From Exiguobacterium profundum (GTDB lineage Bacteria; Bacillota; Bacilli; Exiguobacteriales; Exiguobacteriaceae): 64,000 bases of DNA. Below are positions 62,595 to 64,000 of this stretch, in pieces. The notes beneath the pieces were generated by a model that saw nothing but the letters and a program-made list of their open reading frames with translations, did no database searches and had not been told where the DNA came from. The translations under genes and the position numbers were made by a program. How positions within the stretch are numbered: position 1 is the stretch's first letter; every line of letters starts with the position of its first letter. Location of the stretch: positions 2,556,563-2,620,562 of the forward strand of contig NZ_MRSV01000001.1 in the NCBI RefSeq assembly GCF_001909285.1, given 5' to 3'.

Positions 62595-63665
62595 TCATTC
62601 AAAAGATTTTTGATGAAACAAAGAATCGAGTGGCGTCATGATTTGAAATTGACGGCCGTGCCCCTCTGTTTCTGCATACGTCAACGCTGTGAGTTGACCG
62701 TCCTGATACAGGTCTACATGAAGGAAACGATCTTGGATATTGTTATAGATATGGAAGACGTCTCGTGTTTGTCCAATTCGCTCGACTTGCCTCAAGAGTT
62801 CTTCTTTGACGGGACGTGACATCTGATTCGCAACGTGTGTATGGAAGATACATAACATCTCCGCTTCAGGTACACGCGATACGAGTTCTTGTAGCATCGT
62901 CACACCATCCCCTTCAATGAGCGTCACCTTATTCAAATTGACTTCATTCATGGCGGCCTGAAGCAGTTGCCGTCTTGTTTCATGTTCTGGCCAAATTAAC
63001 GCATTTAACCATGACCGCTCTGCTTCGTCTGTCAAATCTACAATGTTCAAATCGACGCCAAGACGCGTTCCGATGTCTAATAGCGTCTTAGCCTCGAGAT
63101 GGAATGATTCGTTCGATTCGACGGTCGCTGAGATGTTTACTGATGAGATGCTTATCGGGTCGATTGGGACGCCATTATACTCATAAGCGTACTGGTCAAC
63201 AAATAGTTGAAGCCCTGCACTCGTTCCAATTTCGAGCAGTGCGAGTGATTGCTTCGTCTGTTGTTGAATCTTCGAAAATATCGGATACAAGTAGGCGCAT
63301 CGTTGAACCTCGTTCGTTTGCACACGACGGGTCCTCAATCGATGACGGATCCCACTTTCGTAAGTATGAAAAAAAGCTAAAAAAGAGGGAAATACATCTT
63401 CAGCTTGTTTTGGATATATTGTCACGCTAGGATAATAGGTGGCCAACTCATCAGCAGAGTGTTGAATTACCAGTTCATGAACAGATGCAAACAATAGATT
63501 TGGAGCAGGTTGTCCCTTTGGTATGTCTTCACACAAAGATAAGAGCCATTCATGCTGGGCCACTTCTCGAGCTAGCACTTCGTATAAGCGACTAGAACCC
63601 ACACATTCGTTGTCAGCAAATCGGATGAACCGATTCGATTGTTCTGTATATTGAATATCATCCAC
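62595..63665 (-). CDS. DUF2332 protein, possible methyltransferase-like fold
   Basis: This 356-aa cytoplasmic protein has a central LLEIGTSAGLQLFVDQYAY like a nucleotide- or SAM-binding loop, then TLIEGDGVTMLQELV and LCIFHTHVANQM. This is the outline of the DUF2332 family, which has no proven activity. The start is unclear: a GTG lies inside the sequence GAGGTG that itself looks like a ribosome site, so the real start could be slightly downstream, including an ATT three codons later. It is a single gene between tRNA genes, with no terminator seen in its 119-bp gap to the tRNA-Gly promoter. Confidence 0.8.
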   Translation of the reverse strand: MDDIQYTEQSNRFIRFADNECVGSSRLYEVLAREVAQHEWLLSLCEDIPKGQPAPNLLFASVHELVIQHSADELATYYPSVTIYPKQAEDVFPSFLAFFHTYESGIRHRLRTRRVQTNEVQRCAYLYPIFSKIQQQTKQSLALLEIGTSAGLQLFVDQYAYEYNGVPIDPISISSVNISATVESNESFHLEAKTLLDIGTRLGVDLNIVDLTDEAERSWLNALIWPEHETRRQLLQAAMNEVNLNKVTLIEGDGVTMLQELVSRVPEAEMLCIFHTHVANQMSRPVKEELLRQVERIGQTRDVFHIYNNIQDRFLHVDLYQDGQLTALTYAETEGHGRQFQIMTPLDSLFHQKSFE

Positions 63666-63734
63666 CTCGTTTCTTCTTGATTAAAACATTCGAGCTGAAT
63701 GAATGTCAATCCTTCTCAAAAAAAGAAAAAGAAA

Positions 63735-63764
63735 AGAAAAAAGACCCTAACCTCAGTTAGAGTC
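63735..63764 (-). terminator. Terminator of the tRNA cluster
   Basis: GACTCTAAC / GTTAGGGTC form a 9-bp stem with one mismatch and a 4-nt loop, followed by TTTTTTCTTTTC on the minus strand. Confidence 0.85.
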
Positions 63765-63771
63765 ATACGGA

Positions 63772-63852
63772 TACCGGTGGTCGGAGTCGAACCGACACTC
63801 CAGAGGAACACGATTTTGAGTCGTGCGCGTCTACCAATTCCGCCACACCGGC
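63772..63852 (-). tRNA. tRNA-Leu (anticodon CAA)
   Basis: This is an 81-nt type II tRNA on the minus strand. The 5' arm is GCCGGTGTGGCGG, the anticodon stem-loop is ACGACTCAAAATCGT, there is a short variable arm, and the T arm is GTCGGTTCGACTCCGAC. CCA is not encoded. CAA and TAA tRNA-Leu are the usual substrates of TrmL, encoded at 60282. Confidence 0.93.
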
Positions 63853-63861
63853 ATATTATGT

Positions 63862-63935
63862 TGGAGGCGCCAGTCGGAATCGAACCGACGATAAAGGAGT
63901 TGCAGTCCTCTGCCTTACCACTTGGCTATGGCGCC
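63862..63935 (-). tRNA. tRNA-Cys (anticodon GCA)
   Basis: This is a 74-nt tRNA on the minus strand with encoded CCA. The acceptor arms are GGCGCCA / TGGCGCC, the anticodon loop is CTGCAAC and the T arm is GTCGGTTCGATTCCGAC. It is second from the end of a cluster that runs in from the right edge. Confidence 0.96.
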
Positions 63936-63944
63936 AAAAGTCAT

Positions 63945-64000
63945 TGGAGCGGAAGACGGGATTCGAACCCGCGACCCCGACCTTGGCAAGGTCGTATTCT
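63945..64000 (-). tRNA. tRNA-Gly (anticodon GCC), 5' end beyond the window
   Basis: The 3' 56 nt of a tRNA on the minus strand, with encoded CCA, anticodon loop TTGCCAA, T arm GCGGGTTCGAATCCCGT and acceptor CTTCCGCT. The 5' end is cut by the window edge. The cluster order in transcription is Gly(GCC)-Cys-Leu. Confidence 0.95.

Noticed and set aside
63717..63742. Purine-rich A/G run, considered as a repeat
   Set aside because: On the minus strand it is the U/C tract after the tRNA cluster terminator.
1..64000. Prophage, insertion sequences, CRISPR arrays, rRNA genes, riboswitches
   Set aside because: No transposase, integrase, phage gene, regular short repeats, rRNA signature or long conserved leader was found in any intergenic stretch.

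Overview
The window reads as a stretch of chromosome from a low-to-mid GC Gram-positive of the order Bacillales. Coding density is high, ribosome-binding sites are strong, and hairpin/U-tract terminators are frequent. Regulators and sites are of the Bacillus type: ComK, ScoC/Hpr, TnrA and CssRS proteins, a LexA box of the form CGAAC-N4-GTTCG, CcpA cre sites, and AddAB instead of RecBCD. The gene content and order (prsA-yhaI-hpr-yhaH-hit-ecsAB-tnrA/amtB-hemEHY, then lplJ, lcfB, csoR-copAZ, comK, addBA) suggest an Exiguobacterium-like genome. That genus call is inference, not a database result. No prophage, insertion sequence, CRISPR array or rRNA gene was seen. No stretch over 300 bases lacks a gene; the 17181-17493 gap holds a 30-codon gene.

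Layout: 1-2750 is a MarR-controlled heterodimeric ABC exporter operon, cut by the left edge. 2770-9850 is addBA (double-strand break repair). 10009-11270 holds a truncated globin and an acidic/basic pair of unknown small proteins. 11398-15023 holds an RND efflux pump and comK. 15151-17180 is the cssRS secretion-stress two-component system. 17288-17418 is a small hydrophobic protein gene with a Fur-box-like site. 17494-20169 is the copper operon csoR-copA-copZ. 20213-24430 holds an acyl-CoA ligase, an orphan EIIA-like protein, lipoate ligase and a HAD phosphatase. 24518-28339 is hemEHY, tnrA and the TnrA box shared with amtB. 28420-38714 is the conserved amtB/ecsAB/hit/yhaH/hpr/yhaI/prsA/yhaM/corA block. 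38696-46219 holds dinB with a LexA box, a small conserved protein, a lipoprotein, an SLC13-type transporter, yheAB, a PucR-type regulator and msmX. 46261-50436 holds an amino-acid ABC permease and binding protein without an ATPase, phosphoglucomutase and a sulfurtransferase. 50450-56740 is glgC-glgD-glgA-glgP under a perfect cre site. 56794-61208 and the queG operon hold a class A PBP, a putative cysteine hydrolase with a DUF5366 membrane protein, a 30-aa membrane protein, and trmL-ogt-queG. 62405-64000 holds tRNA genes and a DUF2332 protein.

The genes form several working sets. Carbon flow is served by glg, pgcA, msmX and an SLC13-type transporter. cre-like sites stand before glgC, msmX, the SLC13 gene and the EIIA-like gene, which suggests shared CcpA control. 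Nitrogen is served by tnrA with amtB, metal handling by csoR-copAZ and the Fur-box gene, heme by hemEHY, envelope and secretion by cssRS, prsA, ecsAB, hpr and the PBP, and DNA damage by addBA, dinB and ogt.

The points most worth a second look are: the Fur-box small protein gene; the EIIA-like protein whose phosphorylatable histidine is replaced by valine; a hairpin between comK and the RND gene that contains the RND promoter and ends on its ribosome-binding site; a ComK that lacks the C-terminal MecA-recognition segment; a PrsA with no lipobox cysteine; and a putative Cys-His hydrolase coupled to a membrane protein.
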